Origin: Xylocopa sonorina
Lineage: Eukaryota; Arthropoda; Insecta; Hymenoptera; Apidae
NCBI RefSeq assembly: GCF_050948175.1
Contig: NW_027490523.1
Location: forward strand, 94,721-158,720
DNA: 64,000 nucleotides
Direction: 5' to 3'
Shown one piece after another: positions 27,101-40,600 of the stretch (positions within the stretch are counted from its first letter, which is position 1; each line of letters opens with the position of its first letter). Under the pieces are notes generated by a model. That model saw only the letters and a program-made list of their open reading frames with translations. It was not told the DNA's origin and did not search any database. Made by a program: the position numbers and the translations under genes.

Positions 27101-27448
27101 TATCGTAGCAATAGATATGTAATGCTTCTTAAAACGCGATGTCGCATCTCATTTCTATGTTTCATGGCAAGATATAATATGATTTGCGAAGTGTTATGTA
27201 TTCCTCGTCTACACTTCAAATGAATGTAAATGAGACACTTCCTTGCTAGGAAATAGCGTCTGCAGATGTCTAGGTATCGTAGCGATAGTGTTCTAATGCT
27301 TCCTAAAACGCGATATCGCATCTCATTTCTACGTTTCACGGTAAGATATAATATGATTTGCGAAGTGTCATGTATTCCTCGTCTACTACTCAAATGAGTG
27401 TAAAAGCGACACTTCCTTGCCAGGAAATAGCGATTGCAAATGTCTACC
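24111..27448 (+). repeat. Mosaic matching 8.4-9.9 and 10.5-11.7 kb
   Basis: From about 24.7 kb this segment follows 8.4-9.9 kb (offset 16312), with TTGTAGATATTTATG, ACGCTATGTCG and GAAGGGTTATG. From about 25.9 to 26.3 kb it follows 10.5-10.8 kb (offset 15444), including GTTTCAAGG. It continues as a rearranged relative of 10.8-11.7 kb. The two offsets differ by 868, so this copy lacks the 5-mer duplication a. There is a four-base loss near 24884 (GCGATAATCTC) and a one-base insertion near 26301. Confidence 0.78.
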
Positions 27449-27612
27449 TATCGTAGCAATAGTGCTCTTATGCTTCTTAAAACGCGATATCGCATCTCAT
27501 TTCTATGTTTCATGGTAAGATATAATATGATTTGCGAAGTGTTATGTATTCCTCGTCTACACTTCAAATGCGACACTTCCTTGCCAGGAAATAGCGTTTG
27601 CAAATGTCTACC
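27449..27612 (+). repeat. 164-bp deletion monomer 3
   Basis: Same 10-bp deletion (27569/27570), but the left half reads GTGCTCTTATGCTTC and GTTATGTATTCC, unlike the monomers at 12700 and 16687. The right half and next monomer carry the same TTGCCAGG, GCAAATG and GTGCTCTTATG markers. Confidence 0.92.
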
Positions 27613-30221
27613 TATCGTAGCAATAGTGCTCTTATGCTTCTTAAAACGCGATATCGCATCTCATTTCTATGTTTCATGGTAAGATATAATATGATTTGCG
27701 AAGTGTCATGTATTCCTCGTCTACACTTCAAATGAATGTAAATGCGAGACTTCCTCGCTAGGAAATAGCGTTTGCAGATGTCTATGTATCGTAGCAATAG
27801 CTTTCTAATGCTTCTTAAAACGCGATATCGCATCTCATTTCTATGTTTCATGGTAAGATATAATATTCATTGCGAAGTGTTATGCATTCCTCGTCTACGA
27901 TTCAAATGAAAGTAAATGCGACACTTCCTTGGAAGGAAATAGCGTTTGCAGTTGTCTACGTATCGTAGCAATAGAGTTCATATGATTCTTAAAACGCGAT
28001 ATTGCATTTCATTTCTATGATTCATGGTAAGATGTAATATGATTTGCGAAGTGTTATGTATTCCTCGTCTACACTTCAAATGAATGTGAATGCGATACTT
28101 CCTCGCTAGGAAATAGCGTTTGCAGATGTCTACGTATCGTAGCATTAGCTTTCTAATGCTTCTTAAAACGCGATATCGCATCTCATATCTATGTTTCATG
28201 GTAAGATATAATATGATTTGCGAAGTGTCATGTATTCCTCGTCTACACTTCAAATGAATGTAAATGCGACACTTCCTTACAAGGAAATAGCGTTTGCAGA
28301 TGTTTACCTATCGTAGCAATAGAGTTCTAGTGCTTCTTAAAACGCGATATCGCATCTCATTTCTATGTTTCATGGTAAGATATAATATTCATTGCGAAGT
28401 GTTATGCATTCCTCGTCTACGATTCAAATGAAAGTAAATGCGACACTTCCTTGCAAGGAAATAGCGATTGCAGATGTCTACGTATCCTAGCAATAGAGTT
28501 CATATGATTCTTAAAACGCGATATTGCATTTCATTTCTATGTTTCATGGTAAGATGTAATATGATTTGCGAAGTGTTATGTATTCCTCCTCTACATTTCA
28601 AATGAATGTGAATGCGACACTTCCTTGCTAGGAAATAGGGTCTGCAGATGTCTAGGTATCGTAGCAATAGAGTTCTAATGCTTCTTAAAACGCGATATCG
28701 CGTCTCATTTCTATGTTTCATGGTAAGATGTAATATGATGTGCGAAGTGTTATGTATTCCTCCTCTGCACTTCAAATGAATGTAAATCGACACTTCCCTG
28801 CCAGGAAATAGCGTTTGCAAATGTCTACCTATCGTAGCAATAGTGTTCTAATGCTTCTTAAAACGCGATATCGCACCTCATTTCTATGTTTCATGGTAAG
28901 ATATAATATGATTTGCGAAGTGTTATGTATTCCTCGTCTACATTTCAAATGAATGTAAATGCGACACTTCCTTGCAAGGAAATAGCGTTTGCAGATGTGT
29001 ATGTATCGTAGCAATAGATTTCTAATGCTTCTTAAAACGCGATATCGCATCTCATTTCTATGTTTCATGGTAAGATATAATATGATTTGCGAAGTGTTAT
29101 GTATTCCTCGTCTGCACTTCAAATGAATGTAAGTGCGACACTTCCTTGCATGGAAATAGCGTTTGCAGATGTCTATGTATCGTAGCAATAGAATTCTTAT
29201 GATTCCTAAAACGCTATATCGCATCTCATTTCTATGTTTCATGGTAAGATATAATATGATTTGCGAAGTGTTATGTATTCCTCGTCTACACTTCAAGTGA
29301 ATGTAAATGCGACACTTCCTTGCTAGGAAATAGCGTCTGCAGATATCTAGGTATCGTAGCGATAAAGTTCGAATGCTTCTTAAAAAGCGATATCGCATCT
29401 CATTTCTATGTTTCATGGTAAGATATAATATGATTTGCGAAGTGTTATGTATTCCTCGTCTGCACTTCAAATGAATGTAAGTGCGACACTTCCTTACAAG
29501 GAAATAGCGTTTGCAGATGTCTATGTATCGTAGCAATAGAATTCTTATGATTCCTAAAACGCTATATCGCATCTCATTTCTATGTTTCATGGTAAGATAT
29601 AATATGATTTGCGAAGTGTTATGTATTCCTCGTCTGCACTTCAAATGAATGTAAGTGCGACACTTCCTTGCAAGGAAATAGCGTTTGCAGATGTCTACGT
29701 ATCGTAGCAATAGAGATCTTATGATTCTTAAAACGCGATATCGCATCTCATCTCTATGTTTCATGGTAAGATATAGTATGATTTGCGAAGTGTTATGTAT
29801 TCCTCCTCTACACTTCAAGTGAATGTGAATGCGATACTTCCTTTCTAGGTAATAGCGTTTGCAGATGTCTACGTATCGTAGCAATAGCTTTCTAATGCTT
29901 CTTAAAACGCGATATCGCATCTCATTTCTATGTTTCATGGTAAGATGTAATATGATTTGCGAAGTGTTATGTACTCCTCCTCTACACTTCAAATGAATGT
30001 AAATGCGACACCTCCTTGCAAGGAAATAGCGTTTGCAGTTGTCTACCTATCGTAGCAATAGTGTTCTAATGCTTCTTAAAACGAGATATCGCATCTCATT
30101 TCAATGTTTCATGGTAAGATATAATATGATTTGCGAAGTGTTATGTATTCCTCGTCTACACTTCAAATGAATGTGAATGCGACACTTCCTCGCTAGGAAA
30201 TAGCGTTTGCAGATGTCTACG

Positions 30222-30385
30222 TATCGTAGCAATAGATTTCTAATGCTTCTTAAAGCGCGATATGGCATCTCATTTCTATGTTTCATGGTAAGATATAATA
30301 TGATTTGCGAAGTGTTATGAATTCCTCGTCTACACTTCAAATGCGACACTTCCTTGCCAGGAAATTGCGTTTGCAAATGTCTACC
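30222..30385 (+). repeat. 164-bp deletion monomer 4
   Basis: Same 10-bp deletion (30342/30343) on a third left-half type: GATTTCTAATG, TTAAAGCGCGATATGGC and GTTATGAATTCC. The right side again reads TTGCCAGG, here followed by AAATTGCG, GCAAATG and GTGCTCTTATG. Confidence 0.92.
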
Positions 30386-30719
30386 TATCGTAGCAATAGT
30401 GCTCTTATGCTTCTTAAAACGCGATATCGCATCTCATTTCTATGTTTCATGGTAAGATATAATATGATTTGCGAAGTGTCATGTATTCCTCGTCTACACA
30501 TCAAATGAATGTAAATGCAACACTTCCTTGCTAGGAAATAGCGTTTGCAGATGTCTACGTATCGTAGCAATAGATTTCTAATGCTTCTTAAAGCGCGATA
30601 TGGCATCTCATTTCTATGTTTCATGGTAAGATATAATATGATTTGCGAAGTGTTACGTATTCCTCGTCTACACTTCAAATGAATGTAAATGCGACACTTT
30701 CTTGCTAGGAAATAGCGTC

Positions 30720-32807
30720 TGCAGATGTCTAGGTATCGTAGCAATAGAGTTCTAATGCTTCTTAAAACGAGATATTGCATCTCATATCTATGTTTCATGA
30801 TAAGATATAATATTCATTGCGAAGTGTTATGCATTCCTCGTCTACGATTCAAATGAAAGTAAATGCGACACTTCCTCGCTAGGAAATAGCGTTTGCAGAT
30901 GTCTGCGTATCGTAGCAATAGAGTTCATATGATTCTTAAAACGGGATATCGCATCTCATTTATATGTTTCATGGTAAGATATAATATGATTTGCGAAGTG
31001 TCATGTATTCCTCGTCTACACTTCAAATGAATGTGAATGCGATACTTCCTCGCTAGGATATAGGGTTTGCAGATGTCTACCTATCGTAGCAATAGTGTTC
31101 TAATGCTTCTTAAAACGCGATATCGCACCTCATTTCTATGTTTCATGGTAAGATATAATATGATTTGCGAAGTGTTATGTATTCCTCGTCTACACTTCAA
31201 ATGAATGTAAATGCGACACTTCCTTACAAGGAAATAGCGTTTGCAGATGTTTACCTATCGTAGCAATAGGGTTCTAATGCTTCTTAAAACGCGATATCGC
31301 ATCTCATTTCTATGTTTCATGGTAAGATGTAATATGATTTGCGAAGTGTTATGTATTCCTCCTCTACATTTCAAATGAATGTAAATGCGACACTTCCTTG
31401 CTAGGAAATAGCGTCTGCAGATGTCTAGGTATCGTACCAATAGAGTTCTAATGCTTCTTAAAACGCGATATCGCGTCTCATTTCTATGTTTCATGGTAAG
31501 ATGTAATATGATGTGCGAAGTGTTATGTATTCCTCCTCTACACTTCAAATGAATGTAAATGCGACACTTCCATGCCAGGAAATAGCGTTTGCAAATGTCT
31601 ACCTATCGTAGCAATAGCGTCCTAATGCTTCTTAAAACGCGATGTCGCACCTCATTTCTATGTTTCATGGTAAGATATAATATGATTTGCGAAGTGTTAT
31701 GTATTCCTCGTCTACACTTCAAATGAATGTAAATGCGACACTTCCTTGCAAGGAAGTAGCGTTTGCAGATGTGTACGTATCGAAGCAATAGAGCTCAAAT
31801 GCTTCTTAAAACGAGATATTGCATCTCATATCTATGTTTCATGATAAGATATAATAATCATTGCGAAGTGTTGTGCATTCCTCGTCTACGATTCAAGTGA
31901 AAGTAAATGCGACACTTCCTTGCAAGGAAATAGCGATTGCAGATGTCTACGTATCGTAGCAATAGAGTTCATATGATTCATAAAACGCGATATCGCATCT
32001 CATTTGTATGTTTCATGGTAAGATATAACATGATTTGCGAAGTGTTATGTATTCCTCGTCTACACTTCAAATGAATGTGAATGCGACACTTTCTCGCTAG
32101 GAAATAGCGTTTGCAGATGTCTACGTACCGTAGCAATAGATTTCTAATGCTTCTTAAAACGCGATATCGCATCTCATTTCAATGTTTCATGGTAAGATAT
32201 AATATGATTTGCGAAGTGTCATGTATTCCTCGTCTACACTTCAAATGAATGTAAATGCAACACTTCCTTGCAAGGAAATAGCGTTTGCAGATGTCAAACT
32301 ATCGTAGCAATAGAGTTCTAATGCTTCTTAAAACGCGATATCGCATCTCATTTCTATGTTTCATGGTAAGATATAATATGATTTGCGAAGTGTTATGTAT
32401 TCCTCGTCTGCACTTCAAATGAATGTAAGTGCGACACTTCCTTGCATGGAAATAGCGTTTGCAGATGTCTATGTATCGTAGCCATAGAATTCTTATGATT
32501 CCTAAAACGCTATATCGCATCTCATTTCTATGTTTCATGGTAAGATATAATATGATTTGCGAAGTGTTATGTATTCCTCGTCTACACTTCAAGTGAATGT
32601 AAATGCGACACTTCCTTGCTAGGAAATAGCGTCTGCAGATATCTAGGTATCGTAGCGATAGAGTTCGAATGCTTCTTAAAACGCGATATCGCATCTCATT
32701 TCTATGTTTCATGGTAAGATATAATATGATTTGCGAAGTGTTATGTATTCCTCGTCTGCACTTCAAATGAATGTAAGTGCGACACTTCCTTGCAAGGAAA
32801 TAGCGTT
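30720..32807 (+). repeat. 12-mer duplication, copy 1 (2088 bp)
   Basis: Twelve monomers repeated directly downstream at offset 2088; exact matching runs from 30720 to 32819 apart from scattered substitutions. Markers include ACGGGATATCGC, CTAGGATATAGGG, ATCGTACCAATAG, AATAGCGTCCTAATG, GTACCGTAGC and GTCAAACTATCG. It has G at 31405 and 31428, where the downstream copies have A, and a private GTAGCCATAG near 32482. Confidence 0.9.
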
Positions 32808-34907
32808 TGCAGATGTCTAGGTATCGTAGCAATAGAGTTCTAATGCTTCTTAAAACGAGATATTGCATCTCATATCTATGTTTCATGATAAGATATAATA
32901 TTCATTGCGAAGTGTTATGCATTCCTCGTCTACGATTCAAATGAAAGTAAATGCGACACTTCCTCGCTAGGAAATAGCGTTTGCAGATGTCTGCGTATCG
33001 TAGCAATAGAGTTCATATGATTCTTAAAACGGGATATCGCATCTCATTTATATGTTTCATGGTAAGATATAATATGATTTGCGAAGTGTCATGTATTCCT
33101 CGTCTACACTTCAAATGAATGTGAATGCGATACTTCCTCGCTAGGATATAGGGTTTGCAGATGTCTACCTATCGTAGCAATAGTGTTCTAATGCTTCTTA
33201 AAACGCGATATCGCACCTCATTTCTATGTTTCATGGTAAGATATAATATGATTTGCGAAGTGTTATGTATTCCTCGTCTACACTTCAAATGAATGTAAAT
33301 GCGACACTTCCTTACAAGGAAATAGCGTTTGCAGATGTTTACCTATCGTAGCAATAGGGTTCTAATGCTTCTTAAAACGCGATATCGCATCTCATTTCTA
33401 TGTTTCATGGTAAGATGTAATATGATTTGCGAAGTGTTATGTATTCCTCCTCTACATTTCAAATGAATGTAAATGCGACACTTCCTTGCTAGAAAATAGC
33501 GTCTGCAGATGTCTAAGTATCGTACCAATAGAGTTCTAATGCTTCTTAAAACGCGATATCGCGTCTCATTTCTATGTTTCATGGTAAGATGTAATATGAT
33601 GTGCGAAGTGTTATGTATTCCTCCTCTACACTTCAAATGAATGTAAATGCGACACTTCCATGCCAGGAAATAGCGTTTGCAAATGTCTACCTATCGTAGC
33701 AATAGCGTCCTAATGCTTCTTAAAACGCGATGTCGCACCTCATTTCTATGTTTCATGGTAAGATATAATATGATTTGCGAAGTGTTATGTATTCCTCGTC
33801 TACACTTCAAATGAATGTAAATGCGACACTTCCTTGCAAGGAAGTAGCGTTTGCAGATGTGTACGTATCGAAGCAATAGAGCTCAAATGCTTCTTAAAAC
33901 GAGATATTGCATCTCATATCTATGTTTCATGATAAGATATAATAATCATTGCGAAGTGTTGTGCATTCCTCGTCTACGATTCAAGTGAAAGTAAATGCGA
34001 CACTTCCTTGCAAGGAAATAGCGATTGCAGATGTCTACGTATCGTAGCAATAGAGTTCATATGATTCATAAAACGCGATATCGCATCTCATTTGTATGTT
34101 TCATGGTAAGATATAACATGATTTGCGAAGTGTTATGTATTCCTCGTCTACACTTCAAATGAATGTGAATGCGACACTTTCTCGCTAGGAAATAGCGTTT
34201 GCAGATGTCTACGTACCGTAGCAATAGATTTCTAATGCTTCTTAAAACGCGATATCGCATCTCATTTCAATGTTTCATGGTAAGATATAATATGATTTGC
34301 GAAGTGTCATGTATTCCTCGTCTACACTTCAAATGAATGTAAATGCAACACTTCCTTGCAAGGAAATAGCGTTTGCAGATGTCAAACTATCGTAGCAATA
34401 GAGTTCTAATGCTTCTTAAAACGCGATATCGCATCTCATTTCTATGTTTCATGGTAAGATATAATATGATTTGCGAAGTGTTATGTATTCCTCGTCTGCA
34501 CTTCAAATGAATGTAAGTGCGACACTTCCTTGCATGGAAATAGCGTTTGCAGATGTCTATGTATCGTAGCAATAGAATTCTTATGATTCCTAAAACGCTA
34601 TATCGCATCTCATTTCTATGTTTCATGGTAAGATATAATATGATTTGCGAAGTGTTATGTATTCCTCGTCTACACTTCAAGTGAATGTAAATGCGACACT
34701 TCCTTGCTAGGAAATAGCGTCTGCAGATATCTAGGTATCGTAGCGATAGAGTTCGAATGCTTCTTAAAACGCGATATCGCATCTCATTTCTATGTTTCAT
34801 GGTAAGATATAATATGATTTGCGAAGTGTTATGTATTCCTCGTCTGCACTTCAAATGAATGTAAGTGCGACACTTCCTTGCAAGGAAATAGCGTTTGCAG
34901 ATGTCTA
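32808..34907 (+). repeat. 12-mer duplication, copy 2
   Basis: Matches 30720-32819 at offset 2088 with about three substitutions seen (A at 33493 and 33516, GTAGCAATAG in place of GTAGCCATAG). The two copies overlap in a 12-base shared stretch at 32808-32819 (TGCAGATGTCTA), the probable exchange site. The whole copy lies inside the 3992-bp unit 32599-36590 and was duplicated again with it. Confidence 0.9.
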
Positions 34908-35953
34908 CGTATCGTAGCAATAGAGATCTTATGATTCTTAAAACGCGATATCGCATCTCATCTCTATGTTTCATGGTAAGATATAGTATGATTTGCGAAG
35001 TGTTATGTATTCCTCCTCTACACTTCAAGTGAATGTGAATGCGATACTTCCTTTCTAGGTAATAGCGTTTGCAGATGTCTACGTATCGTAGCAATAGCTT
35101 TCTAATGCTTCTTAAAACGCGATATCGCATCTCATTTCTATGTTTCATGGTAAGATGTAATATGATTTGCGAAGTGTTATGTACTCCTCCTGTACACTTC
35201 AAATGAATGTAAATGCGACACCTCCTTGCAAGGAAATAGCGTTTGCAGTTGTCTACCTATCGTAGCAATAGTGTTCTAATGCTTCTTAAAACGAGATATT
35301 GCATCTCACTTCAATGTTTCATGGTAAGATATAATATGATTTGCGAAGTGTTATGTATTCCTCGTCTACACTTCAAATGAATGTGAATGCGACACTTCCT
35401 CGCTAGGAAATAGCGTTTGCAGATGTCTACGTATCGTAGCAATAGATTTCTAATGCTTCTTAAAGCGCGATATGGCATCTCATTTCTATGTTTCATGGTA
35501 AGATATAATATGATTTGCGAAGTGTCATGTATTCCTCGTCTACACTTCAAATGAATGTAAATGCGACACTTCCTTGCTAGGAAATAGCGTTTGTAGATGT
35601 CTATGTATCGTAGAAATAGAGTTCTAATGCTTCTTAAAACGAGATATCGCATCTCATTTCAATATTTCATGGTAAGATATAATATGATTTGCGAAGTGTC
35701 ATGTATTCCTCGTCTACACATCAAATGAATGTGACTGCGATATTTCCTCGCTAGGAAATAGCGTTTGCAGATGTCTACGTATCGTAGCAATAGATATGTA
35801 ATGCTTCTTAAAACGCGATATCGCATCTCATTTCTACGTTTCATGGTAAGATATAATATGATTTGCGAAGTGTCATGTATTCCTCGTCTACTACTCAAAT
35901 GAGTGTAAAAGCGACACTTCCTTGCCAGGAAATAGCGTTTGCAAATGTCTACC

Positions 35954-36117
35954 TATCGTAGCAATAGTGCTCTTATGCTTCTTAAAACGCGATATCGCAT
36001 CTCATTTCTATGTTTCATGGTAAGATATAATATGATTTGCGAAGTGTTATGTATTCCTCGTCTACACTTCAAATGCGACACTTCCTTGCCAGGAAATAGC
36101 GTTTGCAAATGTCTACC
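35954..36117 (+). repeat. 164-bp deletion monomer 5
   Basis: Same 10-bp deletion (36074/36075) in HOR block 4 copy 1, with the left-half type of the monomer at 27449. The preceding junction reads GAGTGTAAAAGCGACAC and also carries TTGCCAGG, so an undeleted relative sits next to it. Confidence 0.92.
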
Positions 36118-36590
36118 TATCGTAGCAATAGTGCTCTTATGCTTCTTAAAACGCGATATCGCATCTCATTTCTATGTTTCACGGTAAGATATAATATGAT
36201 TTGCGAAGTGTCATGTATTCCTCGTCTACACATCAAATGAATGTAAATGCGACACTTCCTTGCTAGGAAATAGCGTTTGCAGATGTCTACGTATCATAGC
36301 AATAGATTTCTAATGCTTCTTAAAGCGCGATATGGCATCTCATTTCTATGTTTCATGGTAAGATATAATATGATTTGCGAAGTGTTACGTATTCCTCGTC
36401 TACACTTCAAATGAATGTAAATGCGACACTTTCTTGCTAGGAAATAGCGTCTGCAGATGTCTAGGTATCGTAGCAATAGAGTTCTAATGCTTCTTAAAAC
36501 AAGATATTGCATCTCATATCTATGTTTCATGATAAGATATAATATTCATTGCGAAGTGTTATGCATTCCTCGTCTACGATTCAAATGAAA

Positions 36591-39500
36591 GTAAATGCGA
36601 CACTTCCTTGCTAGGAAATAGCGTCTGCAGATATCTAGGTATCGTAGCGATAGAGTTCGAATGCTTCTTAAAACGCGATATCGCATCTCATTTCTATGTT
36701 TCATGGTAAGATATAATATGATTTGCGAAGTGTTATGTATTCCTCGTCTGCACTTCAAATGAATGTAAGTGCGACACTTCCTTGCAAGGAAATAGCGTTT
36801 GCAGATGTCTAGGTATCGTAGCAATAGAGTTCTAATGCTTCTTAAAACGAGATATTGCATCTCATATCTATGTTTCATGATAAGATATAATATTCATTGC
36901 GAAGTGTTATGCATTCCTCGTCTACGATTCAAATGAAAGTAAATGCGACACTTCCTCGCTAGGAAATAGCGTTTGCAGATGTCTGCGTATCGTAGCAATA
37001 GAGTTCATATGATTCTTAAAACGGGATATCGCATCTCATTTATATGTTTCATGGTAAGATATAATATGATTTGCGAAGTGTCATGTATTCCTCGTCTACA
37101 CTTCAAATGAATGTGAATGCGATACTTCCTCGCTAGGATATAGGGTTTGCAGATGTCTACCTATCGTAGCAATAGTGTTCTAATGCTTCTTAAAACGCGA
37201 TATCGCACCTCATTTCTATGTTTCATGGTAAGATATAATATGATTTGCGAAGTGTTATGTATTCCTCGTCTACACTTCAAATGAATGTAAATGCGACACT
37301 TCCTTACAAGGAAATAGCGTTTGCAGATGTTTACCTATCGTAGCAATAGGGTTCTAATGCTTCTTAAAACGCGATATCGCATCTCATTTCTATGTTTCAT
37401 GGTAAGATGTAATATGATTTGCGAAGTGTTATGTATTCCTCCTCTACATTTCAAATGAATGTAAATGCGACACTTCCTTGCTAGAAAATAGCGTCTGCAG
37501 ATGTCTAAGTATCGTACCAATAGAGTTCTAATGCTTCTTAAAACGCGATATCGCGTCTCATTTCTATGTTTCATGGTAAGATGTAATATGATGTGCGAAG
37601 TGTTATGTATTCCTCCTCTACACTTCAAATGAATGTAAATGCGACACTTCCATGCCAGGAAATAGCGTTTGCAAATGTCTACCTATCGTAGCAATAGCGT
37701 CCTAATGCTTCTTAAAACGCGATGTCGCACCTCATTTCTATGTTTCATGGTAAGATATAATATGATTTGCGAAGTGTTATGTATTCCTCGTCTACACTTC
37801 AAATGAATGTAAATGCGACACTTCCTTGCAAGGAAGTAGCGTTTGCAGATGTGTACGTATCGAAGCAATAGAGCTCAAATGCTTCTTAAAACGAGATATT
37901 GCATCTCATATCTATGTTTCATGATAAGATATAATAATCATTGCGAAGTGTTGTGCATTCCTCGTCTACGATTCAAGTGAAAGTAAATGCGACACTTCCT
38001 TGCAAGGAAATAGCGATTGCAGATGTCTACGTATCGTAGCAATAGAGTTCATATGATTCATAAAACGCGATATCGCATCTCATTTGTATGTTTCATGGTA
38101 AGATATAACATGATTTGCGAAGTGTTATGTATTCCTCGTCTACACTTCAAATGAATGTGAATGCGACACTTTCTCGCTAGGAAATAGCGTTTGCAGATGT
38201 CTACGTACCGTAGCAATAGATTTCTAATGCTTCTTAAAACGCGATATCGCATCTCATTTCAATGTTTCATGGTAAGATATAATATGATTTGCGAAGTGTC
38301 ATGTATTCCTCGTCTACACTTCAAATGAATGTAAATGCAACACTTCCTTGCAAGGAAATAGCGTTTGCAGATGTCAAACTATCGTAGCAATAGAGTTCTA
38401 ATGCTTCTTAAAACGCGATATCGCATCTCATTTCTATGTTTCATGGTAAGATATAATATGATTTGCGAAGTGTTATGTATTCCTCGTCTGCACTTCAAAT
38501 GAATGTAAGTGCGACACTTCCTTGCATGGAAATAGCGTTTGCAGATGTCTATGTATCGTAGCAATAGAATTCTTATGATTCCTAAAACGCTATATCGCAT
38601 CTCATTTCTATGTTTCATGGTAAGATATAATATGATTTGCGAAGTGTTATGTATTCCTCGTCTACACTTCAAGTGAATGTAAATGCGACACTTCCTTGCT
38701 AGGAAATAGCGTCTGCAGATATCTAGGTATCGTAGCGATAGAGTTCGAATGCTTCTTAAAACGCGATATCGCATCTCATTTCTATGTTTCATGGTAAGAT
38801 ATAATATGATTTGCGAAGTGTTATGTATTCCTCGTCTGCACTTCAAATGAATGTAAGTGCGACACTTCCTTGCAAGGAAATAGCGTTTGCAGATGTCTAC
38901 GTATCGTAGCAATAGAGATCTTATGATTCTTAAAACGCGATATCGCATCTCATCTCTATGTTTCATGGTAAGATATAGTATGATTTGCGAAGTGTTATGT
39001 ATTCCTCCTCTACACTTCAAGTGAATGTGAATGCGATACTTCCTTTCTAGGTAATAGCGTTTGCAGATGTCTACGTATCGTAGCAATAGCTTTCTAATGC
39101 TTCTTAAAACGCGATATCGCATCTCATTTCTATGTTTCATGGTAAGATGTAATATGATTTGCGAAGTGTTATGTACTCCTCCTGTACACTTCAAATGAAT
39201 GTAAATGCGACACCTCCTTGCAAGGAAATAGCGTTTGCAGTTGTCTACCTATCGTAGCAATAGTGTTCTAATGCTTCTTAAAACGAGATATTGCATCTCA
39301 CTTCAATGTTTCATGGTAAGATATAATATGATTTGCGAAGTGTTATGTATTCCTCGTCTACACTTCAAATGAATGTGAATGCGACACTTCCTCGCTAGGA
39401 AATAGCGTTTGCAGATGTCTACGTATCGTAGCAATAGATTTCTAATGCTTCTTAAAGCGCGATATGGCATCTCATTTCTATGTTTCATGGTAAGATATAA

Positions 39501-40600
39501 TATGATTTGCGAAGTGTCATGTATTCCTCGTCTACACTTCAAATGAATGTAAATGCGACACTTCCTTGCTAGGAAATAGCGTTTGTAGATGTCTATGTAT
39601 CGTAGAAATAGAGTTCTAATGCTTCTTAAAACGAGATATCGCATCTCATTTCAATATTTCATGGTAAGATATAATATGATTTGCGAAGTGTCATGTATTC
39701 CTCGTCTACACATCAAATGAATGTGACTGCGATATTTCCTCGCTAGGAAATAGCGTTTGCAGATGTCTACGTATCGTAGCAATAGATATGTAATGCTTCT
39801 TAAAACGCGATATCGCATCTCATTTCTACGTTTCATGGTAAGATATAATATGATTTGCGAAGTGTCATGTATTCCTCGTCTACTACTCAAATGAGTGTAA
39901 AAGCGACACTTCCTTGCCAGGAAATAGCGTTTGCAAATGTCTACCTATCGTAGCAATAGTGCTCTTATGCTTCTTAAAACGCGATATCGCATCTCATTTC
40001 TATGTTTCATGGTAAGATATAATATGATTTGCGAAGTGTTATGTATTCCTCGTCTACACTTCAAATGCGACACTTCCTTGCCAGGAAATAGCGTTTGCAA
40101 ATGTCTACCTATCGTAGCAATAGTGCTCTTATGCTTCTTAAAACGCGATATCGCATCTCATTTCTATGTTTCACGGTAAGATATAATATGATTTGCGAAG
40201 TGTCATGTATTCCTCGTCTACACATCAAATGAATGTAAATGCGACACTTCCTTGCTAGGAAATAGCGTTTGCAGATGTCTACGTATCATAGCAATAGATT
40301 TCTAATGCTTCTTAAAGCGCGATATGGCATCTCATTTCTATGTTTCATGGTAAGATATAATATGATTTGCGAAGTGTTACGTATTCCTCGTCTACACTTC
40401 AAATGAATGTAAATGCGACACTTTCTTGCTAGGAAATAGCGTCTGCAGATGTCTAGGTATCGTAGCAATAGAGTTCTAATGCTTCTTAAAACAAGATATT
40501 GCATCTCATATCTATGTTTCATGATAAGATATAATATTCATTGCGAAGTGTTATGCATTCCTCGTCTACGATTCAAATGAAAGTAAATGCGACACTTCCT
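36591..40600 (+). repeat. 23-mer HOR block 4, copy 2 (3992 bp plus shared end)
   Basis: Copy of 32599-36608 at offset 3992 with no difference found. The copies share an 18-base stretch at the junction (GTAAATGCGACACTTCCT at 36591-36608), so the exact breakpoint is ambiguous within it. Matching stops at 40601, where CGCTAGG replaces TGCTAGG. Confidence 0.93.
39946..40109 (+). repeat. 164-bp deletion monomer 6
   Basis: Same 10-bp deletion (40066/40067), exactly 3992 bp after monomer 5, as part of the duplicated HOR block 4. Confidence 0.92.

Larger units (their letters stand above)
27449..30719 (+). repeat. Mosaic of block 3 and block 4 monomers
   Basis: About nineteen monomers. 28.3-28.8 kb resembles 13.2-13.8 kb, with an A/B chimera and GATGTAATATGATG. 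28.83-30.2 kb resembles 34.0-35.4 kb (offset 5210, that is 30 units minus 10 bp), with GAATTCTTATGATTCCT, AGAGATCTTATG and CTTTCTAGG. It contains two of the six 10-bp-deletion monomers (27449 and 30222) and a one-base loss near 28788. Confidence 0.75.
32599..36590 (+). repeat. 23-mer HOR block 4, copy 1 (3992 bp)
   Basis: Twenty-three monomers minus a 10-bp deletion (36074/36075) give exactly 3992 bp. The same sequence follows directly. At every point I compared, including the rare variants CTAGAAAATAG, TCTAAGTATCGTACC, CCTGTACAC, TTCACGGTAAG, GTATCATAGC and ACAAGATATTGC, the two copies agree, and all eight longest minus-strand open frames in it recur unchanged 3992 bp later. Confidence 0.93.

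Noticed and set aside
28829..29992. Minus-strand open frame of 387 codons as a repeat-protein gene
   Set aside because: It is the same satellite frame as elsewhere, ends at class B stops or indels, has no distinct start or flanking signals, and unit differences are mainly amino-acid changing.
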